From contig MU401594.1 in assembly GCA_022579005.1 (NCBI GenBank), positions 39,225 to 103,224 on the forward strand: a DNA stretch of 64,000 nucleotides, in the 5' to 3' direction. The notes below the pieces were generated by a model that saw only the letters and a list, made by a program, of their open reading frames with translations, ran no database searches and was not told the DNA's origin. Each line of letters starts with the position of its first letter. Positions within the stretch are counted from its first letter, which is position 1. Position numbers and translations under genes: made by a program. Of this stretch, positions 12,901-26,314 are shown in pieces. Source of the stretch: Poronia punctata (lineage: Eukaryota > Ascomycota > Sordariomycetes > Xylariales > Xylariaceae).

Positions 12901-15900
12901 CTATAGCAAAGTATGCTACTAATATTATAATTAAGCTTAAAAAAGCTGCTACTTTTTACAAGCTTAAGGCAGCTAGGTAGATTATTAGCTATAGCTACGC
13001 TTTTGTTTATTAATAAAAGTGCGCTAGTACAAAGTAAGAAAATAGAAATAAAAAAAATAAGTTTTATTAAAATATAGCGCTTTTATAAAAAATAAAATAT
13101 AAGCAAGGTACAAAATAATAAAAAAGAATAAAAAAAAATAGAAAATAAAAGTATAAATATTTGCTTTTTAATAAAATTATTTTTTAAAATATATGCTTAT
13201 GTGCAAATATATAAGAACTTTATATACTTTAGTATATCTTGCCTTTAGTTATAATTAAAAATAAACAAATATATAAAAATATTAGCTAAAATATAGTAAG
13301 CAATATATATACTTTTTTAATAACGTAGTAAATAGCTTATATAATATATTAAAAAAAGAAAACATATATATTAATAACTATATAGCTTATTAAAATAAGC
13401 TACGCTAGCTATTAACTTAATTTTTATAGTTTAAAAAAAATATTATAAGCAATAATAATAAAAAAAGATTTTTTATATCTTTTTTTATTTTTACTTTAAT
13501 ACTACCTTTATTTTATATGCTTAGCATAAAGAATTAATATATTTTTATAGCGCATAAAGGTATAAAAAATCTAACTTTATAAATTAATTTGCTATAATCT
13601 TATAATGCTAAAAATAATAAGTGCATTAGTAAGCTAATAGCTACTAAGGCTTAGTAGTTATTAAAGTAGCTATAAAACAATAACTAATAATAGCTTTACT
13701 TTTAAATACAATAGTATACTAAGTACTTTTAATATACTAAGCAATATAAACTTTTTTAATATATATAATATTAGCACTATTATATATAATAACAACAATA
13801 TTAAAATGTTTAACTTGCTTTAAAATAATACTATTTTAGCTTATAATAGTAAAAAATCAGCTAATAATAAATTAAACAATAAAACTAAAAATAAGCATAA
13901 GTTACTTTTAAGTTTGTTTATAAAGTAAATACTAAGCTAATTATTATTTAAAATAGTAATTATTAATATTAATAAACTTTAATTTAGCAATATAAATAAT
14001 ATTATTAAGTATACTATATATATTATACTAAATTTAAAAAATATGCTTAGCGCTATAAGCTATAAAAAAATTATATTTGCTAAACCAGCTTTAATATTTT
14101 TAGTATTTTAAAATATTAGCAAAGACTTTAAAAATAAAAATATTTTTACTATATAAAACGTACTAAAGCCTTTTAAACTAGCAGTTTTGCTTTTAAAGCT
14201 ATAACTAAAGCTAAAAAAAAACTTTAAAAATACTTTTACTTTTATTATTATATACTAAAACAAGTTTATAAAAATGTTAATATTTAAAAAGGCCTTAGCA
14301 ATGTTTATAAAGCTTATAAGCCTTAGTTATAAAAACTATAAAGCTTTTTATAAGCTTTTATTTTTTTTTTAAAATAAAAAAGGTAATATTTTAAAAAACA
14401 TAAGCAAACTTTCTTTTTAGCTTTTAATGCTTAAAAACTGTATACGCAAACAAATGCCTTTAATAAATATAAAAAAAGCAAATATTCTTTTAAATATTTT
14501 AAAACTTTTTACTATGCTTGCTTTATTAAAGCCTAAATAAAAAAAGATTTTTAAAAAATTTAAAGCTTAAAATAAAAATAAAAGCAAAAAAAAAAGCAAA
14601 AAACCTATTAAGTTTAAAAAGCTTAAAAAACTCTTTAAAGTAATAATAAAGCTTACGTTTTTTAATCTGCTTTTTATATTTAAAAATTATATTATATTAA
14701 ATATTAGCTATAAAACTTATTATAGTTTAGCTATATTTATTAACAAGCTAACTAAGCTTTTTTATTTTTATACTTAAGCTTTATTTATTTATACTATTAA
14801 TAGTAAATATACGTATATTTAAGTTAATAACGCTTTAGGTTTTATTATATTTCTTTTTAACTTTATATACTTTAAATATTATTAAAAAAAATATTTTTGC
14901 TAAAATATTATAAATAATAATAATAAAATTACTAATATTTATATAGGTTAAGTATATAGTATAAGTTAAAATAAACATAGCAATACTTATACCTTTAATT
15001 AGCTAAACTATTTAGTTTTATAAATATAAAAAAGCTACTGCTATAGTTATAAAGCTATTTTTAGCTTAGTAATTAACCTTAAGCACGCGTATAATAAGCT
15101 TATTATAAACGCTAATATTACTTATATCTTAAAAAAAAATATATACGCTTACTTTTATATATACGTTAACAACTATTTTAATAAAACTTAAAATAACTTA
15201 ATATAGTAAGCACTTTGCTATTATTTTAGCTTAAAATTAAAGCAACCTAAGCTATACTTAAAATATTATACTACTACTTAGTTATATAAGCAAACTAAAA
15301 AAAAGTAATATATAGCTTAACGCCTTTTTATTAGCAGCAAGCTTGTTTTTTTATATTATATTTACTTTATTTAAGCTAAGTTAAAATTAAACTACTATAG
15401 CTATAAACTATATAAGCATAAATAAAACAATATTTACTTAAACGCTATACTAATTAAGTTTTTTTTAATATTAACTTTTATTAATAGCTTTAATATTTTT
15501 AGCAATTTATACTATATACTAATAAGCTTTTATTTTACTTTAGCAACTATAACTAAAATAAAACGTGCTTATTTTAATAATATTTTCCCTTTTATTTTAA
15601 AGCTATATACTTTAAACTTTAGTAATATTATTATAGCGCTATATACTATAGCATATTTTAATAAAAATATAGTCTAGGAAATTAATAACAAAAAGGTTTA
15701 AGTATATATTTTTTTTATATATTATATTAAAAATATACTTTAGCAAATAAAAAACTTTAAACTAAAAAGTTTAAAAGCTTATTATTTTTATTATATATGC
15801 TATATACGCTTTAGTTAAAAAGCTAGCAATTTTAATAGCTTTTTAAAGTTTAATATTATTACTTAAAGTTGCTTTTATATATAAACTATTAAAATATAAA

Positions 15901-18611
15901 AAATAATAAAAAATTAACTAAAAACTATATTTATTATTGCTAAATATAGCAAGCAATAAAGCATAGCAAACTTTAAGCTTTTATTAGTTAATATATTTTT
16001 AGTATTAAATTTTATTATAAGTTATCTTTTTAATATAGCTTACTTAAAATATAATAGTATATTTAACCTTATATATTTTTTATTATAAAATAACATTTTA
16101 GTAAAAGCAGCTTACACTAAGTACGCTTTAAAGATCTAAGTTTAAAAGTTTTTTTTTAGTTAATTACGTTTTTAGTTCCTTATTTACTATTTTATAAGCT
16201 ATAAAATATTTAATTATGCTAAGTAGTTTATAGTTATTTTTATATTCTTTAAACATTAGCTTAAAAAGCGTTATATTAAGCCTAAGTTTTTTTAATACGC
16301 AGCTTAAAAAATAAGTTAAAATCTTATTAATTTAATTATTAAAACTTATATTATTATTATTAAAAGCAATACTGTTTTAATAAAAAAAAAAGTATTTAAA
16401 GCTAACTATAATAATATATATTTAATTATTTATAAAGCTTAATATATATTTAATTAGCTTTATATATGCGCTACTATAAGCGTTAAAAACTTAGCGCTAA
16501 GATTTATAGTAAAGTTAGTTGCTAAATTTATTACTAACTTACCTACTAGCTTAGTAGCAAGCTTTTTAAGCCTAGCAATAGCTAAAAACAAACTTATTAA
16601 TAACTTTAAAAGCAGTAATTTAGCACGTTTATTATAATATTTAAATAATATGCTATAGCTTAATATTTACGTTAAAATATACTATTTAGCTATTATAAAA
16701 AAGTATACGCTGCTAGTAAACTATAATACGCTAACTAAAAAAAATTTATATTAATAAGTTATTATATTTTTAATACTATTTTAGCTTATTTTAAAAATAT
16801 TTTGCTATTTTAAAAGGTTTTTATAAGTTTAAAACATATTAGTTATATTACTATATAAAAAATAATTATGTTTAACTTTATATAAGTATTAAAAGGCTAA
16901 AGGCTATTATTTAATTAGCCTAGGTTTATATTTCTATATAACTACTATATATACAAAGTTTTTACTTTAGCGCTTTATATACCCTTTTTTATTTTTATCC
17001 GTTTTTTTCCTTTTTACTTTTTTGCAATTAAATATAGTAATCTTTATATAAGCTAACATTGCTTATACCTTTAAGTATTTTAAAACGCAAGTATATAAAA
17101 CTAATTATTTTAATATAAAAAAAGTACTGTTAATAAAAATAAACTTTTAAAAAACTATACGCTTAGTTTTATATAATATGTTTTTATATAATAATTTTAA
17201 TTTAACTTAAAAAATGCTTTTTTTATACTAATAATGCCTAAGCTTTTTTAATAAGGTTTTTTTATAAGCTAATTATAATAACTTAACTAACTTGCTTAAA
17301 AACAATAACTTTAAACTAAATATTAACTAGTTAGCTAACGTGTTTTATATTAACTTAAGTGCTATTAACTATATTTTTTTAGCTAAAGTTAAAAAGTTTT
17401 TACTTTATTTAGCTAATAGTAGTGCTTATTTACTAGTTTATACTAATACTAATATAAAGCTATAGTTTTGTTATATACTATAATTAGCTTATAAAAAAAA
17501 CTATAACAAACTTTAGCTATATTTTACTATATTTTAAAATAAAGTTATTTAATAGTTTTATAAGTTTTTTTTTATAAATAAGTAAGTTTTAACCGTTATT
17601 TTAACCCTTATTTTCTAGTACTTTTACTTATATTTTGCCTAGCTTACGTTAGTACTTTTAACTATAATTATACTATAAAATAAAATTTGTAAAAAAATGT
17701 TAATAATAGTAAGCAATGCGCTTTTAAAGCTATAAATAATAAGTTTATATTTAGTATTAGCAACTTTATTAAGTATACTTATAATAATAACTATTACTTT
17801 AGCTATATTAATTATATTTTTGTTTTAAATAACTTTAATAATTATTATATTTTTATTATTATAATACTTATTAACTATACTTATAACTGCAATTTTATTT
17901 TTAATTTTAAAGTTATAGCTAAGCAACTTAATAATGTTATTATTAGTATTACTATTGTTTGTTTTTAGCAAATATATATAGTTAATATTAATAGTGTTAG
18001 CATTGTTTAAGTTAATTAAAACTTTTATTATTTATAACTTAAAAATTAGCAGTTAAATATTTAGTAATATTAGCTGCTTATATTATAGCAAGTAAATTTG
18101 CTTAATTTTACTTAATAAAATATAATTAACTTAAAACAAGTAAAACATATTTTTAACGCTACTAAACCTATAAAAGCAAAGATTTAAAGTTATAATAATA
18201 AGTAATAAATATAAGTTATAATAGTTATAAGCTATAATATAATAGTTACTAACAAAGTAGGAAAATATACTTAATAATAAAAAATAGAAAATAAAAAAAA
18301 ATAAAAAAATATACTTAATAATAAGGAAATAGAAAATAAAAAAATAAAGAATGTATAAGTATTTATAAAAGTAAATAAAAAAAAAGGTTAGAAATATACT
18401 TATAACCTTTAATTTATTTAAAGTAAAGCAACCTAAGTTGTAAAAAAGCAATACTAGTACTTATTCCTAAAACTATAATTGTCTTATATATGTAACTATA
18501 TATAACTAATTAAAAGCTAAAGCTAGTTTGCCCTAATTAAATTTCTATTTAATTATAATGCTTTACTCTTTTAAATCTAGCTAATTAAAACGCTTTATTT
18601 TAATTACAAGC

Positions 18612-18741
18612 CTAATAAGTTTTGTTTTTTTAATAAGTTTTATTTACCTAACAAGTTTTATTTAGCTTAGCAAGTCTAACAAGTCTTGTTTCTTAAACAA
18701 GTTTTATTTCCTTAACAAGTTTTATTTAATAAACAAGCCTA
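18612..18741. repeat. right subterminal iterated repeats of block A (inverted orientation)
   Basis: At least seven units of the form (A)ACAAGTYTTRTTT spaced 17-19 bases, the complement of the left-end unit. Subterminal motif arrays like this are typical transposase-binding regions. Confidence 0.8.
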
Positions 18742-18791
18742 GTTTTAATTCTAACTATACATTATACAACAAGCCTTATTAAACTTGTTAC

Positions 18792-19135
18792 CACTCTACG
18801 GGTCCCGCTGCGGTAGGTAGCACGCAGGGAAATGCAGAGGTGGTGGAGTAAGTGAGCCGGATGCCGAGACGGACATGTCACATTACGGTATACTTGATTT
18901 AATCGCCTATAATGCACAGAGTCTCGGAATAGGATATAAAACACGCCGGAAGGAATGGATATCTATCGTATGGTAGAACACCTTGACAAGAAGGAAAATC
19001 AGGACAAAAAAGATAGAAAGGGGGAACTATTACTAACCAATCTCGAACATACACCCATACCTTACTCATCATACCATCCCCCCCTTAACCCTAACGCAAA
19101 GACAAAACAAAGCAAAGAAGAAGAAAGAAAAAAAA
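18792..19135. promoter_or_regulatory. upstream region of second 2OG oxygenase
   Basis: Normal-composition DNA between AT block A and the start codon at 19,136. It ends in a purine-rich A-tract leader immediately before the ATG. No specific regulatory site is recognised. Confidence 0.4.
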
Positions 19136-20364
19136 ATGAGTACCACCTTCCAAACAATCCCAACAATAGACCTCTCCCTACTATCCTCCCCGTCCTCCCC
19201 CGACCCCCCCACACTCCTCTCCCTCCGCCACGCCCTCATAGACGTAGGATTCCTCTACATAACCAACCACGGCATTCCGCAATCCGTCATCGATGATCTC
19301 GTAGAACATGTCTTGCCGTCCCTATTCGCCATGGACGAAGAAGATAAGCGCGCCGTCGCGTTGGAAAACTCGCCCCATTTCCTCGGTTATAGTAGCTTCG
19401 GGAGCGAGAATACGGCCGGGAATGTCGATCGGAGGGAACAGTTTGAGTTTGCGACCGAGTTGACGGCTACGTGGGTCGAGGGCATGTCGTTGTGTGAAAG
19501 GTTGAGGGGTCCGAATCAGGTATGTATCTACCTTGGGTTTGAGTTTGTTGTTATTATTGCCCCCCCCCCCCCCAAAACAAGAAACCATCTTTCTCATTTA
19601 TTCCCCTACCTAATCTCAAAAAACCCCCAAAAAAAAACCAGTGGCCCAAAAACAACGACCCTCGTATCCGACAAATAATCCAAAAATACATAACCTCACT
19701 CACCAATCTCGGCACACGATTCCTCGACCTCGTAGCCCAAGCCCTAGATCTGTCCCCAGGAACCTTTCAACCCTTCCTCTCAGACCAACACCGTCTAAAA
19801 CTCGTCCATTACCCCCCCGGCGGTACAGAATCTACAAATACCAACAGCAACAACCAAGGCGTAGGCCCACACAAAGATTCCTCCGGATGGTGGACCTTCC
19901 TCCTCCAAGCCTCCCCCCCAGAAGTCCGAGGTCTACAAGTCCTCAACAAGGCCGGATCATGGATAGACGTGCCCGCTATACCGGGCACCTTTGTCGTGAA
20001 TATAGGACAGGCCTTTGAGGTCGTCACGGGCGGGTTATGCAAAGCGACCACGCATCGAGTTATTATATCCGGTAATCGGGAACGGTATAGCGTGCCTTTT
20101 TTTCAGGGGGTTAGACGTGATTTGACAAAGGCCGAGGCCGTGGATACGCTCAAGGACCATTTCGCTACTTGGAGGATAGGCGTCGAGGACGGAAAAGAGT
20201 CCGAGTCGGTTGAGGGGAGGGAGATTGATTCGCCGTTTTTGCGAGGAAAGTATGATACTTGGGGGGAAGCACAGCTGAGGACTAAGATTCGGAGTCATCG
20301 GCAGAACGGCAGGACTTTTTATAATGACGTCTACGAGAAGTATATAAATGACCATGTCACTTGA
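19136..20364 (+). CDS. Fe(II)/2-oxoglutarate-dependent oxygenase, second subfamily
   Basis: Predicted cytosolic dioxygenase of 368 residues from two exons, 19,136-19,519 and 19,642-20,364, joined in phase 0 at RGPNQ/WPKNND. The N-terminal DIOX_N part starts TIPTIDLSLL and includes DVGFLYITNHGI at about residues 40-51. The catalytic core has H205 and D207 in GPHKDSSG, H266 in KATTHRVI and a standard 2-oxoglutarate motif R276-Y-S in RERYSVPFF, so all canonical ligands are present. This family acts on small metabolites such as amino acids, pyrimidines or secondary products; the substrate is unknown. The intron holds a run of about 14 C residues (19,560-19,574), a hotspot for sequencing and replication error. 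The gene begins only about 350 bases from RIP block A yet is intact. It converges on the DUF1765 gene. Confidence 0.93.
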
Positions 20365-20965
20365 CATTTTCTAACCTAGAGCCATCTCACACACATGTCA
20401 ACCGACTAAGTTCCTCAAAAAGGTTTAGAATTCTGCCAAATCATGAGCCGCCCAAGTTTTAGTTACGGCTTATTGAGAGGTCGAAAGAAGGACATAGGTA
20501 AACTATGTCGGGCCATGCAAGACTTAAAAATCGTATCCTTTGATGAGCCACAGATTTCCATTGACGCCATTGAACGATGGAATGTAATATGCGAAGCCCT
20601 GCTAGTAGCCCTGCTAGTATATATACTATACAAAGGCCTATCCTCTACTTGGACCGAGTCGGAATGTTAAAATTCACTCGGGCTGCAGTTTCGAGTCCAT
20701 CCTCAGTTCCAACTGGGAAGCCATGTTAGGGCGCTTCTGAAGCCACTTTAAAAGGGCTTTCGATGTAGCGAAATATATCATGCCATGTACCCTTCCGAGT
20801 ACAATATCCCCAACATTACCAACAGTGAAATATCTGCTCAAACCCCCAAACCGAAAGCTAGTGTAGTGTGGTGGGCTGTAGTCTTGGTCTTATCGTCGTC
20901 TCGAACCAGAATAACTTTTTTGGTGTGTGTGTGTGTGTTTGTGCTGTTGTACAAACAAATGCATA
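20365..20965. other. convergent intergenic region
   Basis: Separates the 3' ends of the second oxygenase and the DUF1765 gene. A 75-codon frame at 20,443-20,670 (one hydrophobic stretch near its C terminus, no similarity recognised) is the only candidate and is weak. A short (GT)n tract lies near 20,923-20,938. Confidence 0.5.
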
Positions 20966-23900
20966 TCAACAAACTTTTCGGAATCCTTCCACACCAAGCG
21001 CCGGCACCTCAACATCTTGTAAGCCCAGTACACCTTCTTCGCGTCTCCGCTCGACGAAGCTATTGCATTCGGCAACAACCATGCTCCATTCGGCCAAGGC
21101 TCGTCCAGCATATTTGACACTCATAGCATACGGACCACTCGGCTGCACAGGGTGAACAAGATTCTCCTTTGCAAGACCGAGTCCGAGTGTGTTATGCAAA
21201 GGTTTATCATCGTCGTTCATATCCGTGGAACTGGCTTGTCCAAGACTACTTCGTCGATCTAGGGCGAGAGATGAAACACTACTAGGCGAGGTAGCCGTTT
21301 CCAGAGAGCCAGCATTCCTCGCTGAATTGACGAGCCCTGGAAGAGCACTGCCCGAGACGGCACGCGTCGGCGCGGGATGGCCTGCCGCAGGGGGAGGGGT
21401 TCCCCAATGTCCTTTGACGGTAACCCAAGACTGTGCCGGACTGGGAAGACGCGGCCTGGTCAAGATTCGGTTCGGAGGAGGCATGGTGCCTGCATGGTTC
21501 CACGAGAGCATAAATTTGAAGTGGTACTGGATAGCGTCAAAGGTCGGGGATGACCCGATGCTGTCGGTATCCGACGTTGTAGCGCTCGTAATGCTCGCAG
21601 TGCCCGTCGATAGCCTCGGCGGGAGACTCAGGCTGGATCTGGCTGCTGCTGTGTCCCTTCGCAGAGTCTCCAAGTCATCAAGGGCTCCTGTTTGACCGCT
21701 GAGGGAAAACACCTTGCCCAGGATATTCCATGACTTCTTTGGCGTACCAGGACCATCTCGTGCTTCTCGAGGGGGTGTATCCATCGAGTCAAAATCGGTC
21801 GGCGGGCCGCCTGCCAAATCCAGTCTCGGCGTGTCGGGGGACGAGTCAAAGCTTGTTGTAAAGGCACGCTGTACAGTGGGAACTTCGGTCCGGATAATCA
21901 TAAACCGCTTCCCCGGCGTGGGGAAAGAAGGGGCAGTCGATGGCGGGAATTTCCCCTCCTGTTCTGTTCGTTGCCTCAGCCAGAGATAGTGGCTCCAAAC
22001 CGTTTTAAGTCGGGTAAAAACAAGCAAAAATATTTTCCTACGCGCTGTTAGCAGGCACTCGTGAATCTTATGAGTTTCACGGCTAGTTCCGACTTACGTA
22101 TCGGATTCGTTGGCGCTGCCGGCATCCCTGCAAACACGCCAACATAATAACCGCATATAATAAGCTCGGACCATGGGGCACCAATTGTTGAAGAACCGGT
22201 CAAAAGTCTCCTCCGTCAAGAGCCAATCCAGGCAGACGCTCTCCTTTCGGCTCTGGTTGCTCGCAATCGTCTCCCATATAGAATAGATCAAAGAAAGGAC
22301 GCGGATCTCAGACATGGAATTGTTCGATTCAAGAATCTTCTTGCAGACGTCGAACCAGAAAGACCAATCGACGTCGATCATGTCGTGGCAAGGCACATCC
22401 TCGAGTCTACTGTACGCCACAAGAGACTCTTCAAGAAAGTCACAGATGGTAAAGCAGGCAGCATGGTCAAATCGCGATGTCTGCTTTGCTGCTGCTTTCA
22501 TCACGGCCAAAAACGTCTCGGCAAAGGTGATACGCACACTGCCCCACGATACAGACGACTCCGAGAGCAGGTCCTTCAACAGGGCAATCAGCCTGTTTTC
22601 CGTCATACCCTTCAAAACATTACTGTTGCTAGGCGCCATATGCAGCGCCACAGCCGACGCGTCTAAACCCTGAAGACTCTCCGCGTACGGCGACATCCCC
22701 ATGGCCTCGACAGCTGCTTGTCGATGTATGGTAGAGTCTAGCACGGAGAGTAATTGAGCGTTGACAAGAACAAAGGCCGGCGCACGGGCTTTTTCGACAA
22801 GAGGTAAACCTGATGGCATGAAGCCTTCTGCGAGGATGAAATAGTACTTGCAGAAGATGAAGAACAGATCGCTATCACGGCCGTTCCATCTGGCCACCCA
22901 CGGACCGTCCCACGGAATCTTGGTAGAAGCCAAGGGCGGCTTTGCGGGCATCTTAAGCGCATCCGACATCGACTTGACCGATGTCCAGCCCAGTTTATCG
23001 ACGGTGGGAGGAAATAAAGCAACAATGTCATCGCTTTCACCATGGCTTCGGCGGGGAAGCCCGAACTCGGTTGCAATGCGCCGCAGCGAAGTCTGGCTCA
23101 GCGACCACAGTCGGACAAGCACATCTGCAACCCCCGGAGCAAAAAAGAAAGCATAAGCGCATGTTTTACCGGCAAAGTTCACCAAGCTATTTGGCGCATG
23201 TCTTAGAGACAATTTCTCCACGACGAATACCATTTGTGACACCAAATTAGCAGTGAACATGTTTCTAACATTGTGCCCTGTAGATTCGGCGAGATCAAAA
23301 GAATCCGTCGAGTGAAATGAGCTCGTCGACTCATACAACCCGGATTGAGACACTCGTCGAACTCGCTCCTGGGGATTTCGGTCGGCCAATGGTCGAAAGG
23401 TTGGGGTGCTCTGCCGCCATTCAGGCCGCAACATTATTGCGCTCATAGCATCAAGTACCGTCGGTCGATTGACACCAGTCACAGGTGGGTGATTTTGCAC
23501 GTGAAGCATATCGAGAAGGCCGGTCCACCATTTGTTGAGGATGATGGCTCTACGCTCCAAGTCTTCGTGGTGGAGGTTGTGATTGGACCGGTGAGAGGCA
23601 TATATTCGAAGGAATGGTATAAGAGAACTCCGTATCAGATTCATTTTCATCGACGTGTTCTTCGCCTGGAACTTTTGAAAGTCGGCCTCGAGGTTTTTGA
23701 AAGCGGACCACAGCGGGTCTCGGGCTGCTGGTGGTTTCGCAGCGTCCTCTGGGAATGTGCTGTTGCTCGTTTCAGAAGCATGTGACTTGCGCGTATCGGT
23801 GGAAGTCGGCGCAAGGCTCGCTGTGGAGGAAGCCGAACTATCCAAGTCATTTGGTACGGTGCCCTTGATCCTAGCCGAATAAGGCCGCGATTTGATCCTG

Positions 23901-24634
23901 GTCAGGTAATTGCCTATCTTGCCCATAGACTCCGTCGAACGGCGGCTGCTCTCACTAGAAGACGAGCCAGATCGATTCCGAGACCCTTTCCTCAGTTTCA
24001 TGATCGAGCTATTACTTGGAGCACTCTCACGCTCAAGTGGCACCTCGAGCATCTGAACTTCTTCTCGCCGGGCATGCGGGGAGGGCGAGCGTGAAGTCGA
24101 TATCCAGGAGCGCTTGGCAAACGATGCAAAGGAGTCTGAGACAGGTCTCGAGCTGTCCTTTGCCGTCGAGTCAAAGGCTTGTATTCCACTATCGTCTTTT
24201 CCACCCGCCATCTCTATAGTTGATAGGACCGGAGATCCTAGGTCTGGCGTCGATTTGGAAGACGGCATCCATGACTGGGGCCGCCCCAGCATCAAGGACT
24301 TCCTTTTACCCATCTTTTGAGGTCCAGGCCGCGAGCCTTCCAGCGAATGGCCAACAGGGTCACCCACAACCTTCTCATTGGTTTTTTCTAACAATTCGGG
24401 GCTGAACGTGAGGTCGGTGTTTAAAGTATCATCGAAGCTAATAGCCGGTACGGCGTACGGGGGCAAGCTAGGCAAGGTCTTGTCGCTCCAAGAACGAGAT
24501 CGGGGCGAGGATCGGCCGTCTGAGGTACAGGGGGAGTCTGCTTCGGGTGAGAGGTTTGAAGACGGCGATGGGGACGACCGTGTTGACTCGACGGCTTGCG
24601 GTACCGTCACAGTCAGGGTCGACCCGGTCATCAT
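20966..24634 (-). CDS. DUF1765 family protein
   Basis: Large fungal-specific protein of about 1,202 residues and unknown biochemical role. Two exons, 24,634-22,098 and 22,037-20,966, flank a 60-base intron. The acceptor is the second AG (GTAG/GAAAAT); the first AG would create a stop. Residues 1-300 are Ser/Pro/Arg-rich low complexity, typical of phosphorylated disordered tails. The conserved domain begins near residue 305 (RDPLWSAFKNLEADFQKF) and continues through ILNKWWTGLLDML, GKTCAYAFFFAPGVADVL, WVARWNGRDSDLFFIFCKYY and YYMRLLCWRVCRD. The C terminus holds the second conserved block, YAGRALAEWSMVVAECN. The family occurs as one or few copies across Pezizomycotina. No transmembrane segment is evident. 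It is read here as intact. I recognise the family by pattern only. Confidence 0.88.
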
Positions 24635-25293
24635 CTCATGGCTGAGCGAGCTGTTACGTACACTAAGACGGACAAGACCGATACCGAGATTCAGTCGGTC
24701 ATTGGGCGGAATGCAGCACCGTCGTCAGCCACACGCACGATGCGAGCTGGCAGGTAGTGGAGGGAACGTGTCTCGGTACTGAGTATTTCAAGGCTGAACC
24801 TGGTATTGTACCTAGCCTAACGCATAGAGCTAGTCAGGACAGATTCCAAGGCAGCGGTGGGACGACAGGGCTCGATGCTGCTGTACGAGTAGGTAGTCTT
24901 GAGTCTTCCACCCTCCGAGGACGAGTCTGTTGCTACCTATTACCTGTTCCGGCAGGTATAGGACTAGAACTTGGGTCTATGGATTATGCGTATTCTTCTA
25001 GAAGCGAATGTCAAAACCCGAGTGGAGATGCTATAGATTAATGCTAAAATGAAACAATTAGAAATCTGAGTGAGTGAACGAGCGTCTTGCAGACTGGATC
25101 AGCGAGCGACAGTCAGGTGTTTTAGATGTATTGGTCTATTTTAATGTAGGTAAACCGTCAAAATTCCCGGGGAGGGGGGGTGTGGAAGAAAAAGAAAGGC
25201 TTGTTGGACACCTCCCTGGCTTCCCCTGTGTCGAATGTACATGTAGAATGAGGTGGTAGGTAACACGTACCGACGGCCGTACCTGACGCTGAC
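24635..25293. promoter_or_regulatory. upstream region of DUF1765 gene up to the block B insertion site
   Basis: Promoter side of the minus-strand DUF1765 gene. Contains one TACGAGTA 8-mer (24,884-24,891) followed by a GGTAG tract. The plus-strand open frames here carry no recognisable product. Confidence 0.45.
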
Positions 25294-25297
25294 CAGT

Positions 25298-25538
25298 TGT
25301 GCTTTCTCCTGTTCCCTAGTAGCAGCCTGACTACGATTTGTAGTTAAAATGCTATAAAGGGAAGTTTAGGATAATTATATATTTTTTATAAGCTTTATAT
25401 ATATTAAAAAGTATAAAAAATACTTATATATATAAATTAGGTAGAGCTAAGTATTTTAACTTTAGGCTTTATTATAGCAGTTGTTTATAGTACTTAATAG
25501 GTTTGTTATTTTATTTTTTAAAAGTTAATAAATTTATA
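25298..25538 (-). repeat. left LTR of outer Gypsy element (241 bp)
   Basis: Outer (left) half keeps normal composition, for example TGTGCTTTCTCCTGTTCCC. The inner half is converted to A/T. It aligns without gaps to 38,037-38,277. Confidence 0.9.
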
Positions 25539-26314
25539 ACTATTTTTTTTATTAAATTAGTTATTTTAACTAGCTTAGTAAAGCTATTTTTAATTTTGCT
25601 ATTGCTTTATTTATTTTATAATTTTGCTTATAGCTTTTAGCTATTTTTAGTTTTTTTTTAATATTAGCTTATTAGTATATTATAAGCTTTATATAAGCTA
25701 GCTATTTTATATATATATTAAAAATAAGTTTATTTTATTATACTTATTAGTTAGTAATATGCTACTAAAGCTATATAATTAGTATATGTTGTTAAAATAA
25801 TAGCTTATTATAAACTATAGCTTATTATAGTAAAGTTTAGCTTTATAGCTTTTTTGCTATACTTATAAAATTTAATTACTAAGTTTATAAATATAAATTA
25901 ATTTTTTATGTTTTTATAAATAAGCTTTAATTTAATTTTAGCTAGCTTTTATACTATTAAAACGTTACTTAGCTAGTAATGCTTTATAATTTAGTACTAA
26001 ATCTTTTTATATTTTAGCTTTTTTTTTTTTTTTTAAATTATAAATATAATTTACTACTTTTATTGTTTTTTAGTATTAAAGCAATTAAGTATTAAAAAAA
26101 AAAATAGCTTAAATAGCTGCTTAGCTTTAAAATTTAGTTATATAAGCATACTATATATATAAGCAACTTATTTATACTTTTAAATTTGCTTACAACGTTT
26201 TTTTATAATATAATTTACTTAATATTTTAATTAACTTTTTTAACTTTACTATTATTATATAAGTATAAAAGTATTACTAGCTTTATTATAAAGCTATTTA
26301 AAAAGTACTATATA

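Larger units (their letters stand above)
9842..18790. mobile_element. RIP-degenerated large element with inverted iterated ends (candidate DNA transposon)
   Basis: About 8.9 kb of almost pure A/T with stops in all frames, bounded by normal DNA on both sides. There is no long direct terminal repeat. The left end carries an 18-bp tandem unit (AAGACTTATTAATTAAAC and variants, 9883-9950). The right end carries at least seven related units in the opposite orientation (18,612-18,741). The 13-mers at 9898-9910 and 18,678-18,690 are exact reverse complements. Outermost sequences GTAAGAGGC-AACATGGCTTATTA (left) and the complement of the right end match imperfectly. I found no convincing target duplication and could read no coding relic, so the class (for example Mutator-like or KDZ) is open. 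The exact ends are uncertain by tens of bases. Confidence 0.6.

Noticed and set aside
18131..18451. 106-codon hydrophobic minus-strand frame as a membrane protein
   Set aside because: Phe/Tyr/Ile-rich translation expected from random A/T sequence in block A.
19136..20364. Second 2OG oxygenase as a recent duplicate of the first
   Set aside because: The two differ in length of segments, exon structure and co-substrate motif; they belong to different subfamilies.
20443..20670. 75-codon frame with one hydrophobic stretch as a gene
   Set aside because: No recognised similarity; lies in the convergent gap between two genes; kept only as a note.
20660..20730. tRNA-like T-arm (GTTTCGAGTCC) near 20,690
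   Set aside because: No acceptor stem, D arm or anticodon arm could be paired around it.
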